Assembly: GCA_032358165.1 (NCBI GenBank)
Contig: JAALGY010000028.1
Span: forward strand, 1,351,964-1,415,963
Reading direction: 5' to 3'
DNA: 64,000 nt
Origin: Diplosphaera chodatii
Lineage: Eukaryota > Chlorophyta > Trebouxiophyceae > Prasiolales > Stichococcaceae
Positions 29,898-41,047 of the stretch are shown one piece after another; positions within the stretch are counted from its first letter, which is position 1, and every line of letters starts with the position of its first letter. The translations under genes and the position numbers were made by a program. The notes below the pieces were generated by a model. That model saw only the letters and a program-made list of their open reading frames with translations, had not been told where the DNA came from and did no database searches.

Positions 29898-30744
29898 CAT
29901 TGATTACATACTGGTGGTGGGCCATTTTGGCCTAGCCACAGGCTCTGGTGGAAAAGCCCAGAGCAACATGCACAACGAGTCGTGTACGAAACCGTGCACT
30001 CCCCGCTGACTGAATGGTTTCCATCAATCCCGGTTGGATGCACACCCCTCCAACTCTGCACATTGATCATGACAACCCCGCAAAAAGGCTGCCAGTTGCC
30101 CGGCATCCTGCTGCATGAAGTCCGCCACTAATGTGATGTTGCTGTCCTCAAACAGCTCGGAATGCTGCACCCTCTGATCTGCTAGGGCTGGACACCCCCA
30201 GACCATATGCGCCTCATCATCCACCATTAGACACTCGCAGCGGTGCGACCTAGCCGCGTGTGCGTGGCCTTGCCGCCGCCGCCGCCAGGTACCCGCACTT
30301 GTACGACCATTAGGTAGCCTTCCTCATCGGGACTATTGCCTTTCGCTGGTCTCATGGGCCCTGCATTCCCTTGTGGTTTCAGTGTCCTCCATTGACATAT
30401 TTCGAACAGAGCGTTTTGATGACCTACCCAGCCGCCCTCACGTTCCCACGTGAGACGCCGCATTGTGCCGCAGAGCCTTGTTCATTGAGCTTGGTTCTGG
30501 TCTGGACGCCCTTTGTAAAAAACAAACAAACAAACAAAAATCATCCACCACGCCGCAGCTACACCGCTGACACAGCCGCTCTGCCCGCGGCAGTCGCTGC
30601 CACCTCCCTGTCTCCACCCCCAGCATGTGACTGCCCATGCGAAACTGTGCTAACCGCCGACGACCGGTCTTGGAGGCGACTGCCTGCAAGTAGCCGGCCA
30701 TCTGGTAGTTGTCACTGTTCACAGGGCCCCTGACTCCCAGCCAC
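29898..30744 (-). pseudogene. LINE 3' end split by the A-tailed retroposon (second copy)
   Basis: Counterpart of 3229-4321 without the SINE. The pieces are 29898-30226 and 30541-30744. At 30023-30032 the SINE target reads straight through, which is the empty site for the insertion at 3370. Confidence 0.85.
30227..30540 (+). mobile_element. A-tailed retroposon (second copy)
   Basis: The same 314-bp element with TCATCCACCA at 30217-30226 and 30541-30550. It was duplicated together with its host LINE and is not an independent insertion. Confidence 0.8.
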
Positions 30745-31195
30745 CAGTTTTCACCGTGCCAGGGGGAGGGGCCCCCTGGCACGGCCTGCCGCTGCTCCCA
30801 TACGCATCTTCATCGCCTTCGCCACTCTTGCTTGCCTCCACGAGCAGCGTGCCAGCCTTGCGGCCCATCACACCAGCCCAAACTGTTGCCATCCTGGCAG
30901 CACAACACCTGTACCAGCCACACCTGACGTCCACACCACTTCTACGCTCACACAGCCACTCAGCACCTTCTTCATTGTCATCAAACGCAAGCGCGCAAAC
31001 GGAAAGTCCACAGTCGCCGCCTCCGACCCCCAAACCCCTCAGCACGCCTCCACCAGCCAGCCCCCTCAACGCCGTCTCCTACGGTTCTACGCCTTCACCA
31101 TCACCTTCAGCAGCTTCTACATCGTCATAGGAGCCGCCTGCAGCCGGCCCTGCGTCTCTAGCCGGACTTCGGGGGCAGTTCGGTTTGGTGATCAG
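30745..31195. other. Anonymous segment with palindrome (second copy)
   Basis: Copy of 4322-4772, with the 13-bp inverted repeat at 30754-30784. No gene is recognisable. Confidence 0.5.
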
Positions 31196-32737
31196 CATTG
31201 ACATTTGACATTGATTACATACTGGTGGTGGGCCATTTTGGCCTAGCCACAGGCTCTGGCGGAAAAACCCAGAGCAACATGCACAACGAGTCGTGTACGA
31301 AACCGTTCACTCCCCGCTGGTGGATGATGAGGCGCATATGGTCTGGGGGTGTCCAGCCCTAGTGGATCAGAGGGTGCAGCATTCGGAGCTGTTTGAGGAC
31401 AGCAACATCACATCAGTGGCAGGCTTTATGCAGCAGGATGCCGGGCAACTGGCAGCCTTTTTGCGGGGTTGTCACAATCAATGTGCAGAGTTGGAGGGGT
31501 GTGCATCCAACCGGGATTGAGTGGAACCATTCTGTCAGCGGGGAGTGAACGGTTTCGTACACGACTCGTTGTGCATGTTGCTCTGGGTTTTTCCGCCAGA
31601 GCCTGTGGCTAGGCCAAAATGGCCCACCACCAGTATGTAATCAATGTCAATGCCGCTGACAGAATGGTTCCACTCAATCCCGGTTGGATGCACACCCCTC
31701 CAACTCTGCACATTGATTGTGACAACCCCGCAAAAAGGCTGCCAGTTGCCCGACATCCTGCTGCATAAAGCCTGCCACTGATGTGATGTTGCTGTCCTCA
31801 AACAGCTCCGAATGCTGCACCCTCTGATCCACTAGGGCTGGACACCCCCAGACCATATGCGCCTCATCATCCACCACGCCGCAGCTACACCGCTGACACA
31901 GCCGCTCTGCCCGCGGCAGCCGCTGCCACCTCCCTGTCTCCACCCCCAGCATGTGACTGCCCATGCGAAACTGTGCTAACCGCCGACGACCGGTCTTGGA
32001 GGCGACTGCCTGCAAGTAGCCGGCCAACTGGTAGTTGTCACCGTTCACAGGGCCCCTGACTCCCAGCCACTCACGCACTTTGCGCAAGTCGCTGCCATTC
32101 ACAGCATCGAAGGTGCGGCGTTGCAGGTGTGCAGTGACAACAGATGTGTCAATGCGCTGCGGCACGCCGTCAACGATGGGTGACATGAAGTGCAGGAACG
32201 AACACACCTGGGCAGCCCAGCATGCTGAGCTGCTGGTGCTGCGCCCCGGCCGGGTGGCCAGACCACAGTTCTCCAGGAATGCCTGCTTGGTGAGGCGGGT
32301 GTCCGGCATTGCGACCAGCCGGTTCCAGAACCGGCAGATGGCCAGCGTTGCCGTGTGCGCCACTGGGAACCGCCCAAGCTCCCCCAACACCGCCACGTTG
32401 GGAGTGCCTGTGCGCACGCCAAGAACAGACCGAAGGAACTTCCGATGAACAAGCTCACAAGTATCCATGCCAGTACCACATAACGCCCCAGGTCCCCATG
32501 TTTCAACACCGTATAGCATAACAGGACACACTAGTGCATCAAACAAATGCAGCTGCAGTGCTGGGTCATGCAGGCTCAGGTCATGGCAACGATGCTGCAA
32601 TGCAAGTGCGGCGCGCTGGGCGGAGGCCGCTCTGCCGATGCTAGCGGCAGCAAAAGAACTACGAGTAGAGACATCAACCCCCAGATAGGTAAACGAGTCC
32701 AGCACTTCGATGGGAGCATGCATGTAGGTGAGAACCG
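31196..32737 (-). pseudogene. LINE split by an antisense LINE (second copy)
   Basis: 3'UTR at 31196-31319, then 31653-32737 with coding from 31674. It differs from the first copy by CGLAT for CALAT and VCPVM for VRPVM. The VCPVM change is shared with the copies at 35234 and 38012. Confidence 0.85.
31320..31652 (+). mobile_element. Short antisense LINE 3' end (second copy)
   Basis: Same insertion as at 4897-5229, flanked by CCGCTG. Confidence 0.85.
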
Positions 32738-33281
32738 TCAGCAGGGTTCTCACAATCACAATCAGCAGGGATCCCGCAGCACAGCGGTTTCGGAAACCGC
32801 CTTCACAGCCTGGCCGGCGTCGCCACAGCTCTGCAGCCATCACGCACGGTGTCATGCTACGCTCTGACAGCCGTTAGCCCGCCATCAGCCTTCACAGCAG
32901 CCGCTTCAGCCGCCTGCGCCGCATGCGCGACTGCGCCGCTGCAGGCTTGGTCACCCTGTAGCAGCCAGGCGCACGTTCAGCGTTCAGCGGCGTACAGCAT
33001 CCATCTACGCAGCTTCAGCAGCGCCTCGGCTCTTGTTCGATCCAGTTTGCAACGCTTTGGGGGAGCCGCTTCAGACTGGCGTCCGGCATCAGCTGCGCCG
33101 CCTTGCCATCGACAGCCGACATTCACAGACCTTTTTTCTCAGACTGCAGATGCACATACTCGCGACTGTGTCACATCGTCATACCAGCGTGTGCTGCCTC
33201 CTCAGCCATGCAGCTTCACCATTGCCAGCTGCCGCCGCCGCCGCTTGCCGCATCTGCCCCTTGCCGCATGGGCAGTCACAT
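32738..33281. other. Anonymous 544-bp segment (second copy)
   Basis: Copy of 6315-6858. Nothing further is recognised. Confidence 0.55.
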
Positions 33282-33312
33282 GGGTTTAGGGTTTTAGGGT
33301 TTAGGGTTTAGG
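33282..33312 (+). repeat. Interstitial telomere-type repeat (second copy)
   Basis: Same four-unit block as at 6859-6889, including the single TTTTAGGG unit. Confidence 0.9.
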
Positions 33313-33442
33313 TGGGTTTTGCTGCCGCTAGCATCGGCAGAGCGGCCTCCGCCCAGCGCGCCGCACTTGCATTGCAGCATCGTTGCCACGACCTGAGCCT
33401 GCATGACCCAGCATTGCAGCTGCATTTGTTTGATGCACTAGT

Positions 33443-33746
33443 GGAATGGAATGGATAGCGGTAAGGGAAGTGCAAATAGCGATGGAAAAGGACCTTTGAC
33501 CGGAAGGCTGTTTGTGTATTGCGTTTTTCAACGACTTATATACACAAACCATGGAGGGCAGATTGCCGAAGCAACCACTTGCATAGGGTGGGGTGGGTTG
33601 GTCCCACACGGAACTAGACCCGAAACTTCCGCCACCGCCAGGGATCGAACCCGGTCCCTGAACGGTGTCCAATGGGAACCGCCCAAGCTCCCCCAACACC
33701 GCCACGTTGGGAGTGCCTGTGCGCACGCCAAGAACAGACCGAAGGA
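33443..33746 (-). mobile_element. SINE with LINE-derived 5' flank (5' transduction)
   Basis: Flanked by ACTAGT (33437-33442, 33747-33752). 33443-33673 is a SINE, sense on minus, with two CATTC-type tail units. 33671-33746 is LINE ORF2 sequence in the same sense, joined directly to the SINE 5' end. The same LINE stretch precedes the SINE at 33923, so the inserted RNA apparently began in a LINE upstream of a SINE. Confidence 0.8.
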
Positions 33747-33922
33747 ACTAGTACGTCCTGTTATGCTATATGGTGTCGAAACATGGGGACCTGGGGCGTT
33801 ATGTGGTACTGGCATGGATACTTGTGAGCTTGTCCATCGGAAGTTCCTTCGGTCTGTTCTTGGCGTGCGCACAGGCACTCCCAACGTGGCGGTGTTGGGG
33901 GAGCTTGGGCGGTTCCCAGTGG

Positions 33923-34141
33923 ACACCGTTCAGGGACCGGGTTCGATCCCTGGCGGTGGCGGAAGTTTCGGGTCTAGTTCCGTGTGGGACCAACCCACCC
34001 CACCCTATGCAAGTGGTTGCTTCGGCAATCTGCCCTCCATGGTTTGTGTATATAAGTCGTTGAAAAACGCAATACACAAACAGCCTTCCGGTCAAAGGTC
34101 CTTTTCCATCGCTATTTGCACTTCCCTTACCGCTATCCATT
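33923..34141 (+). mobile_element. SINE, complete, single unit
   Basis: Inserted in ORF2 between copies of CCAGTGG (33916-33922, 34142-34148). It is the cleanest monomer: B box GGTTCGATCCC near 33943, TATATAAG near 34049, end CCATT. It has no extra 3' piece in front. Confidence 0.85.
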
Positions 34142-34887
34142 CCAGTGGCGCACACGGCAACGCTGGCCATCTGCCGGTTCTGGAACCGGCTGGTCGCAAT
34201 GCCGGACACCCGCCTCACCAAGCAGGCATTCCTGGAGAACTGTGCTCTGGCCACACGGCCGGGGCGCAGCACCAGCAGCTCAGCATGCTGGGCTGCCCAG
34301 GTGTGTTCGTTCCTGCACTTCATGTCACCCATCGTTGACGGCGTGCCGCAGCGCATTGACACATCTGTTGTCACTGCACACCTGCAGCGCCGCACCTTCG
34401 ATGCTGTGAATGGCAGCGACTTGCGCAAAGTGCGTGAGTGGCTGGGAGTCAGGGGCCCTGTGAACAGTGACAACTACCAGATGGCCGGCTACTTGCAGGC
34501 AGTCGCCTCCAAGACCGGTCGTCGGCGGTTAGCACAGTTTCGCATGGGCAGTCACATGCTGGGGGTGGAAACAGGAAGGTGGCAGCGGCTGCCGCGGGCA
34601 GAGCGGCTGTGTCAGCGGTGTAACTGCGGCGTGGTGGATGATGAGGCGCATATGGTCTGGGGGTGTCCAGCCCTAGTAGATCAGAGGGTGCAGCATTCGG
34701 AGCTGTTTGAGGACAGCAACATCACATCAGTGGCGGACTTTATACAGCAGGATGCCGGGCAACTGGCAGCCTTTTTGCGGGGTTGTCATGATCAATGTGC
34801 AGAGTTGGAGGGGTGTGCATCCAACCGGGATTGAGTGGAACCATTCTGTCAGCGGGGAGTGAACGGTTTCGTACACGACTCGTTGTG

Positions 34888-35148
34888 GAATGGATAGCGG
34901 TAAGGGAAGTGCAAATAGCGATGGAAAAGGACCTTTGACCGGAAGGCTGTTTGTGTATTGCGTTTTTCAACGACTTATATACACAAACCATGGAGGGCAG
35001 ATTGCCGAAGCAACCACTTGCATAGGGTGGGGTGGGTTGGTCCCACACGGAACTAGACCCGAAACTTCCGCCACCGCCAGGGATCGAACCCGGTCCCTGA
35101 ACGGTGTCCAATGAATGGATAGCGGTAAGGGAAGTGCAAATAGCGATG
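34888..35148 (-). mobile_element. SINE with a ~36-bp copy of its 3' end at its 5' side
   Basis: Inserted in the LINE 3'UTR with GTTGTG on both sides (34882-34887, 35149-35154). The complete SINE is 34888-35112, and 35113-35148 matches the SINE 3' end. The sites at 7921 and 37925 are empty. Confidence 0.85.
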
Positions 35149-35233
35149 GTTGTGCATGTTGCTCTGGGTTTTTCCGCCAGAGCCTGTGGCTAGGCCAAAA
35201 TGGCCCACCACCAGTATGTAATCAATGTCAATG

Positions 35234-36318
35234 CCGCTGACAGAATGGTTCCACTCAATCCCGGTTGGATGCACACCCCTCCAACTCTGCACATTGATTG
35301 TGACAACCCCGCAAAAAGGCTGCCAGTTGCCCGACATCCTGCTGCATAAAGCCTGCCACTGATGTGATGTTGCTGTCCTCAAACAGCTCCGAATGCTGCA
35401 CCCTCTGATCCACTAGGGCTGGACACCCCCAGACCATATGCGCCTCATCATCCACCACGCCGCAGCTACACCGCTGACACAGCCGCTCTGCCCGCGGCAG
35501 CCGCTGCCACCTCCCTGTCTCCACCCCCAGCATGTGACTGCCCATGCGAAACTGTGCTAACCGCCGACGACCGGTCTTGGAGGCGACTGCCTGCAAGTAG
35601 CCGGCCAACTGGTAGTTGTCACCGTTCACAGGGCCCCTGACTCCCAGCCACTCACGCACTTTGCGCAAGTCGCTGCCATTCACAGCATCGAAGGTGCGGC
35701 GTTGCAGGTGTGCAGTGACAACAGATGTGTCAATGCGCTGCGGCACACCGTCAACGATGGGTGACATGAAGTGCAGGAACGAACACACCTGGGCAGCCCA
35801 GCATGCTGAGCTGCTGGTGCTGCGCCCCGGCCGGGTGGCCAGAGCACAGTTCTCCAGGAATGCCTGCTTGGTGAGGCGGGTGTCCGGCATTGCGACCAGC
35901 CGGTTCCAGAACCGGCAGATGGCCAGCGTTGCCGTGTGCGCCACTGGGAACCGCCCAAGCTCCCCCAACACCGCCACGTTGGGAGTGCCTGTGCGCACGC
36001 CAAGAACAGACCGAAGGAACTTCCGATGAACAAGCTCACAAGTATCCATGCCAGTACCACATAACGCCCCAGGTCCCCATGTTTCAACACCGTATAGCAT
36101 AACAGGACACACTAGTGCATCAAACAAATGCAGCTGCAGTGCTGGGTCATGCAGGCTCAGGTCATGGCAACGATGCTGCAATGCAAGTGCGGCGCGCTGG
36201 GCGGAGGCCGCTCTGCCGATGCTAGCGGCAGCAAAAGAACTACGAGTAGAGACATCAACCCCCAGATAGGTAAACGAGTCCAGCACTTCGATGGGAGCAT
36301 GCATGTAGGTGAGAACCG
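35234..36318 (-). pseudogene. LINE (2.78-kb repeat, copy 2), RT thumb to C-terminus
   Basis: Open frame from 35255, residues ~799-1152, with VCPVM and QQDVGQ. Its 3'UTR is cut at CCGCTG by the tail of the plus-strand LINE. Confidence 0.85.
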
Positions 36319-36862
36319 TCAGCAGGGTTCTCACAATCACAATCAGCAGGGATCCCGCAGCACAGCGGTTTCGGAAACCGCCTTCACAGCCTGGCCGGCG
36401 TCGCCACAGCTCTGCAGCCATCACGCACGGTGTCATGCTACGCTCTGACAGCCGTTAGCCCGCCATCAGCCTTCACAGCAGCCGCTTCAGCCGCCTGCGC
36501 CGCATGCGCGACTGCGCCGCTGCAGGCTTGGTCACCCTGTAGCAGCCAGGCGCACGTTCAGCGTTCAGCGGCGTACAGCATCCATCTACGCAGCTTCAGC
36601 AGCGCCTCGGCTCTTGTTCGATCCAGTTTGCAACGCTTTGGGGGAGCCGCTTCAGACTGGCGTCCGGCATCAGCTGCGCCGCCTTGCCATCGACAGCCGA
36701 CATTCACAGACCTTTTTTCTCAGACTGCAGATGCACATACTCGCGACTGTGTCACATCGTCATACCAGCGTGTGCTGCCTCCTCAGCCATGCAGCTTCAC
36801 CATTGCCAGCTGCCGCCGCCGCCGCTTGCCGCATCTGCCCCTTGCCGCATGGGCAGTCACAT
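36319..36862. other. Anonymous 544-bp segment (third copy)
   Basis: Copy of 6315-6858. Confidence 0.55.
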
Positions 36863-36893
36863 GGGTTTAGGGTTTTAGGGTTTAGGGTTTAGG
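36863..36893 (+). repeat. Interstitial telomere-type repeat (third copy)
   Basis: Identical to the block at 6859-6889. Confidence 0.9.
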
Positions 36894-38011
36894 TGGGTTT
36901 TGCTGCCGCTAGCATCGGCAGAGCGGCCTCCGCCCAGCGCGCCGCACTTGCATTGCAGCATCGTTGCCACGACCTGAGCCTGCATGACCCAGCATTGCAG
37001 CTGCATTTGTTTGATGCACTAGTACGTCCTGTTATGCTATATGGTGTCGAAACATGGGGACCTGGGGCGTTATGTGGTACTGGCATGGATACTTGTGAGC
37101 TTGTCCATCGGAAGTTCCTTCGGTCTGTTCTTGGCGTGCGCACAGGCACTCCCAACGTGGCGGTGTTGGGGGAGCTTGGGCGGTTCCCAGTGGCGCACAC
37201 GGCAACGCTGGCCATCTGCCGGTTCTGGAACCGGCTGGTCGCAATGCCGGACACCCGCCTCACCAAGCAGGCATTCCTGGAGAACTGTGCTCTGGCCACA
37301 CGGCCGGGGCGCAGCACCAGCAGCTCAGCATGCTGGGCTGCCCAGGTGTGTTCGTTCCTGCACTTCATGTCACCCATCGTTGACGGCGTGCCGCAGCGCA
37401 TTGACACATCTGTTGTCACTGCACACCTGCAGCGCCGCACCTTCGATGCTGTGAATGGCAGCGACTTGCGCAAAGTGCGTGAGTGGCTGGGAGTCAGGGG
37501 CCCTGTGAACAGTGACAACTACCAGATGGCCGGCTACTTGCAGGCAGTCGCCTCCAAGACCGGTCGTCGGCGGTTAGCACAGTTTCGCATGGGCAGTCAC
37601 ATGCTGGGGGTGGAAACAGGAAGGTGGCAGCGGCTGCCGCGGGCAGAGCGGCTGTGTCAGCGGTGTAACTGCGGCGTGGTGGATGATGAGGCGCATATGG
37701 TCTGGGGGTGTCCAGCCCTAGTAGATCAGAGGGTGCAGCATTCGGAGCTGTTTGAGGACAGCAACATCACATCAGTGGCGGACTTTATACAGCAGGATGC
37801 CGGGCAACTGGCAGCCTTTTTGCGGGGTTGTCATGATCAATGTGCAGAGTTGGAGGGGTGTGCATCCAACCGGGATTGAGTGGAACCATTCTGTCAGCGG
37901 GGAGTGAACGGTTTCGTACACGACTCGTTGTGCATGTTGCTCTGGGTTTTTCCGCCAGAGCCTGTGGCTAGGCCAAAATGGCCCACCACCAGTATGTAAT
38001 CAATGTCAATG
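36894..38011 (+). pseudogene. Plus-strand LINE (2.78-kb repeat, copy 2)
   Basis: Residues ~827-1152, frame 36893-37879, marker CALATRPG and FIQQ in place of FMQQ. No SINEs, so it is the empty counterpart of 33313-35233. Confidence 0.85.
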
Positions 38012-39096
38012 CCGCTGACAGAATGGTTCCACTCAATCCCGGTTGGATGCACACCCCTCCAACTCTGCACATTGATTGTGACAACCCCGCAAAAAGGCTG
38101 CCAGTTGCCCGACATCCTGCTGCATGAAGCCTGCCACTGATGTGATGTTGCTGTCCTCAAACAGCTCCGAATGCTGCACCCTCTGATCCACTAGGGCTGG
38201 ACACCCCCAGACCATATGCGCCTCATCATCCACCACGCCGCAGCTACACCGCTGACACAGCCGCTCTGCCCGCGGCAGCCGCTGCCACCTCCCTGTCTCC
38301 ACCCCCAGCATGTGACTGCCCATGCGAAACTGTGCTAACCGCCGACGACCGGTCTTGGAGGCGACTGCCTGCAAGTAGCCGGCCAACTGGTAGTTGTCAC
38401 CGTTCACAGGGCCCCTGACTCCCAGCCACTCACGCACTTTGCGCAAGTCGCTGCCATTCACAGCATCGAAGGTGCGGCGTTGCAGGTGTGCAGTGACAAC
38501 AGATGTGTCAATGCGCTGCGGCACGCCGTCAACGATGGGTGACATGAAGTGCAGGAACGAACACACCTGGGCAGCCCAGCATGCTGAGCTGCTGGTGCTG
38601 CGCCCCGGCCGGGTGGCCAGAGCACAGTTCTCCAGGAATGCCTGCTTGGTGAGGCGGGTGTCCGGCATTGCGACCAGCCGGTTCCAGAACCGGCAGATGG
38701 CCAGCGTTGCCGTGTGCGCCACTGGGAACCGCCCAAGCTCCCCCAACACCGCCACGTTGGGAGTGCCTGTGCGCACGCCAAGAACAGACCGAAGGAACTT
38801 CCGATGAACAAGCTCACAAGTATCCATGCCAGTACCACATAACGCCCCAGGTCCCCATGTTTCAACACCGTATAGCATAACAGGACACACTAGTGCATCA
38901 AACAAATGCAGCTGCAGTGCTGGGTCATGCAGGCTCAGGTCATGGCAACGATGCTGCAATGCAAGTGCGGCGCGCTGGGCGGAGGCCGCTCTGCCGATGC
39001 TAGCGGCAGCAAAAGAACTACGAGTAGAGACATCAACCCCCAGATAGGTAAACGAGTCCAGCACTTCGATGGGAGCATGCATGTAGGTGAGAACCG
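38012..39096 (-). pseudogene. LINE (2.78-kb repeat, copy 3)
   Basis: Open frame from 38033, same protein as at 35234. A G replaces A near 38126 (GCATGAAGCC instead of GCATAAAGCC). Confidence 0.85.
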
Positions 39097-39640
39097 TCAG
39101 CAGGGTTCTCACAATCACAATCAGCAGGGATCCCGCAGCACAGCGGTTTCGGAAACCGCCTTCACAGCCTGGCCGGCGTCGCCACAGCTCTGCAGCCATC
39201 ACGCACGGTGTCATGCTACGCTCTGACAGCCGTTAGCCCGCCATCAGCCTTCACAGCAGCCGCTTCAGCCGCCTGCGCCGCATGCGCGACTGCGCCGCTG
39301 CAGGCTTGGTCACCCTGTAGCAGCCAGGCGCACGTTCAGCGTTCAGCGGCGTACAGCATCCATCTACGCAGCTTCAGCAGCGCCTCGGCTCTTGTTCGAT
39401 CCAGTTTGCAACGCTTTGGGGGAGCCGCTTCAGACTGGCGTCCGGCATCAGCTGCGCCGCCTTGCCATCGACAGCCGACATTCACAGACCTTTTTTCTCA
39501 GACTGCAGATGCACATACTCGCGACTGTGTCACATCGTCATACCAGCGTGTGCTGCCTCCTCAGCCATGCAGCTTCACCATTGCCAGCTGCCGCCGCCGC
39601 CGCTTGCCGCATCTGCCCCTTGCCGCATGGGCAGTCACAT
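39097..39640. other. Anonymous 544-bp segment (fourth copy)
   Basis: Copy of 6315-6858. Confidence 0.55.
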
Positions 39641-39671
39641 GGGTTTAGGGTTTTAGGGTTTAGGGTTTAGG
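39641..39671 (+). repeat. Interstitial telomere-type repeat (fourth copy)
   Basis: Identical to the block at 6859-6889. Confidence 0.9.
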
Positions 39672-40789
39672 TGGGTTTTGCTGCCGCTAGCATCGGCAGA
39701 GCGGCCTCCGCCCAGCGCGCCGCACTTGCATTGCAGCATCGTTGCCACGACCTGAGCCTGCATGACCCAGCATTGCAGCTGCATTTGTTTGATGCACTAG
39801 TACGTCCTGTTATGCTATATGGTGTCGAAACATGGGGACCTGGGGCGTTATGTGGTACTGGCATGGATACTTGTGAGCTTGTCCATCGGAAGTTCCTTCG
39901 GTCTGTTCTTGGCGTGCGCACAGGCACTCCCAACGTGGCGGTGTTGGGGGAGCTTGGGCGGTTCCCAGTGGCGCACACGGCAACGCTGGCCATCTGCCGG
40001 TTCTGGAACCGGCTGGTCGCAATGCCGGACACCCGCCTCACCAAGCAGGCATTCCTGGAGAACTGTGCTCTGGCCACACGGCCGGGGCGCAGCACCAGCA
40101 GCTCAGCATGCTGGGCTGCCCAGGTGTGTTCGTTCCTGCACTTCATGTCACCCATCGTTGACGGCGTGCCGCAGCGCATTGACACATCTGTTGTCACTGC
40201 ACACCTGCAGCGCCGCACCTTCGATGCTGTGAATGGCAGCGACTTGCGCAAAGTGCGTGAGTGGCTGGGAGTCAGGGGCCCTGTGAACAGTGACAACTAC
40301 CAGATGGCCGGCTACTTGCAGGCAGTCGCCTCCAAGACCGGTCGTCGGCGGTTAGCACAGTTTCGCATGGGCAGTCACATGCTGGGGGTGGAAACAGGAA
40401 GGTGGCAGCGGCTGCCGCGGGCAGAGCGGCTGTGTCAGCGGTGTAACTGCGGCGTGGTGGATGATGAGGCGCATATGGTCTGGGGGTGTCCAGCCCTAGT
40501 AGATCAGAGGGTGCAGCATTCGGAGCTGTTTGAGGACAGCAACATCACATCAGTGGCGGACTTTATACAGCAGGATGCCGGGCAACTGGCAGCCTTTTTG
40601 CGGGGTTGTCATGATCAATGTGCAGAGTTGGAGGGGTGTGCATCCAACCGGGATTGATTGGAACCATTCTGTCAGCGGGGAGTGAACGGTTTCGTACACG
40701 ACTCGTTGTGCATGTTGCTCTGGGTTTTTCCGCCAGAGCCTGTGGCTAGGCCAAAATGGCCCACCACCAGTATGTAATCAATGTCATGT
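39672..40789 (+). pseudogene. Plus-strand LINE (2.78-kb repeat, copy 3)
   Basis: Frame 39671-40657, residues ~827-1152. Its tail is the degenerate form also seen at 8001-8007, and unlike copies 1 and 2 it is followed by the short LINE at 40790. Confidence 0.85.
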
Positions 40790-41047
40790 CAAACATCAGT
40801 GGCGGACTTTATGCAGCAGGATGCCGGGCAACTGGCAGCCTTTTTGCGGGGTTGTCATGATCAATGTGCAGAGTTGGAGGGGTGTGCATCCAACCGGGAT
40901 TGATGGAAACCATTCTGTCAGCGGGGAGTGCACGGTTTCGTACACGACTCGTTGTGCATGTTGCTCTGGGTTTTTCCGCCAGAGCCTGTGGCTAGGCCAA
41001 GATGGCCCACCACCAGTATGTAATCAATGTCAATGTCAATGTCAATG
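40790..41047 (+). mobile_element. Very short LINE 3' end with long hexamer tail (second copy)
   Basis: Copy of 8008-8265, with the same run of TCAATG units. Confidence 0.85.

Larger units (their letters stand above)
33313..35233 (+). pseudogene. Plus-strand LINE carrying three SINE insertions
   Basis: Counterpart of the LINE at 6890. Its pieces are 33313-33442, 33747-33922, 34142-34887 and 35149-35233. Together they give ORF2 residues ~827-1152 and the 3'UTR. The tail at 35221-35233 joins a minus-strand LINE at CCGCTG. Confidence 0.85.
35234..40789. repeat. 2,778-bp tandem repeat of inverted LINE pairs
   Basis: Two exact-length units (35234-38011, 38012-40789), preceded by a third enlarged by SINEs (31653-35233). 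A solitary unit lies at 5230-8007. Each unit is a minus-strand LINE, the 544-bp segment, the telomere-type block and a plus-strand LINE. Confidence 0.9.

Noticed and set aside
33935..33975. tRNA gene suggested by GGTTCGATCCC and a T-arm-like stem
   Set aside because: No acceptor, D or anticodon arm fits around it and the A box is not recognisable. It is the B box of a SINE.
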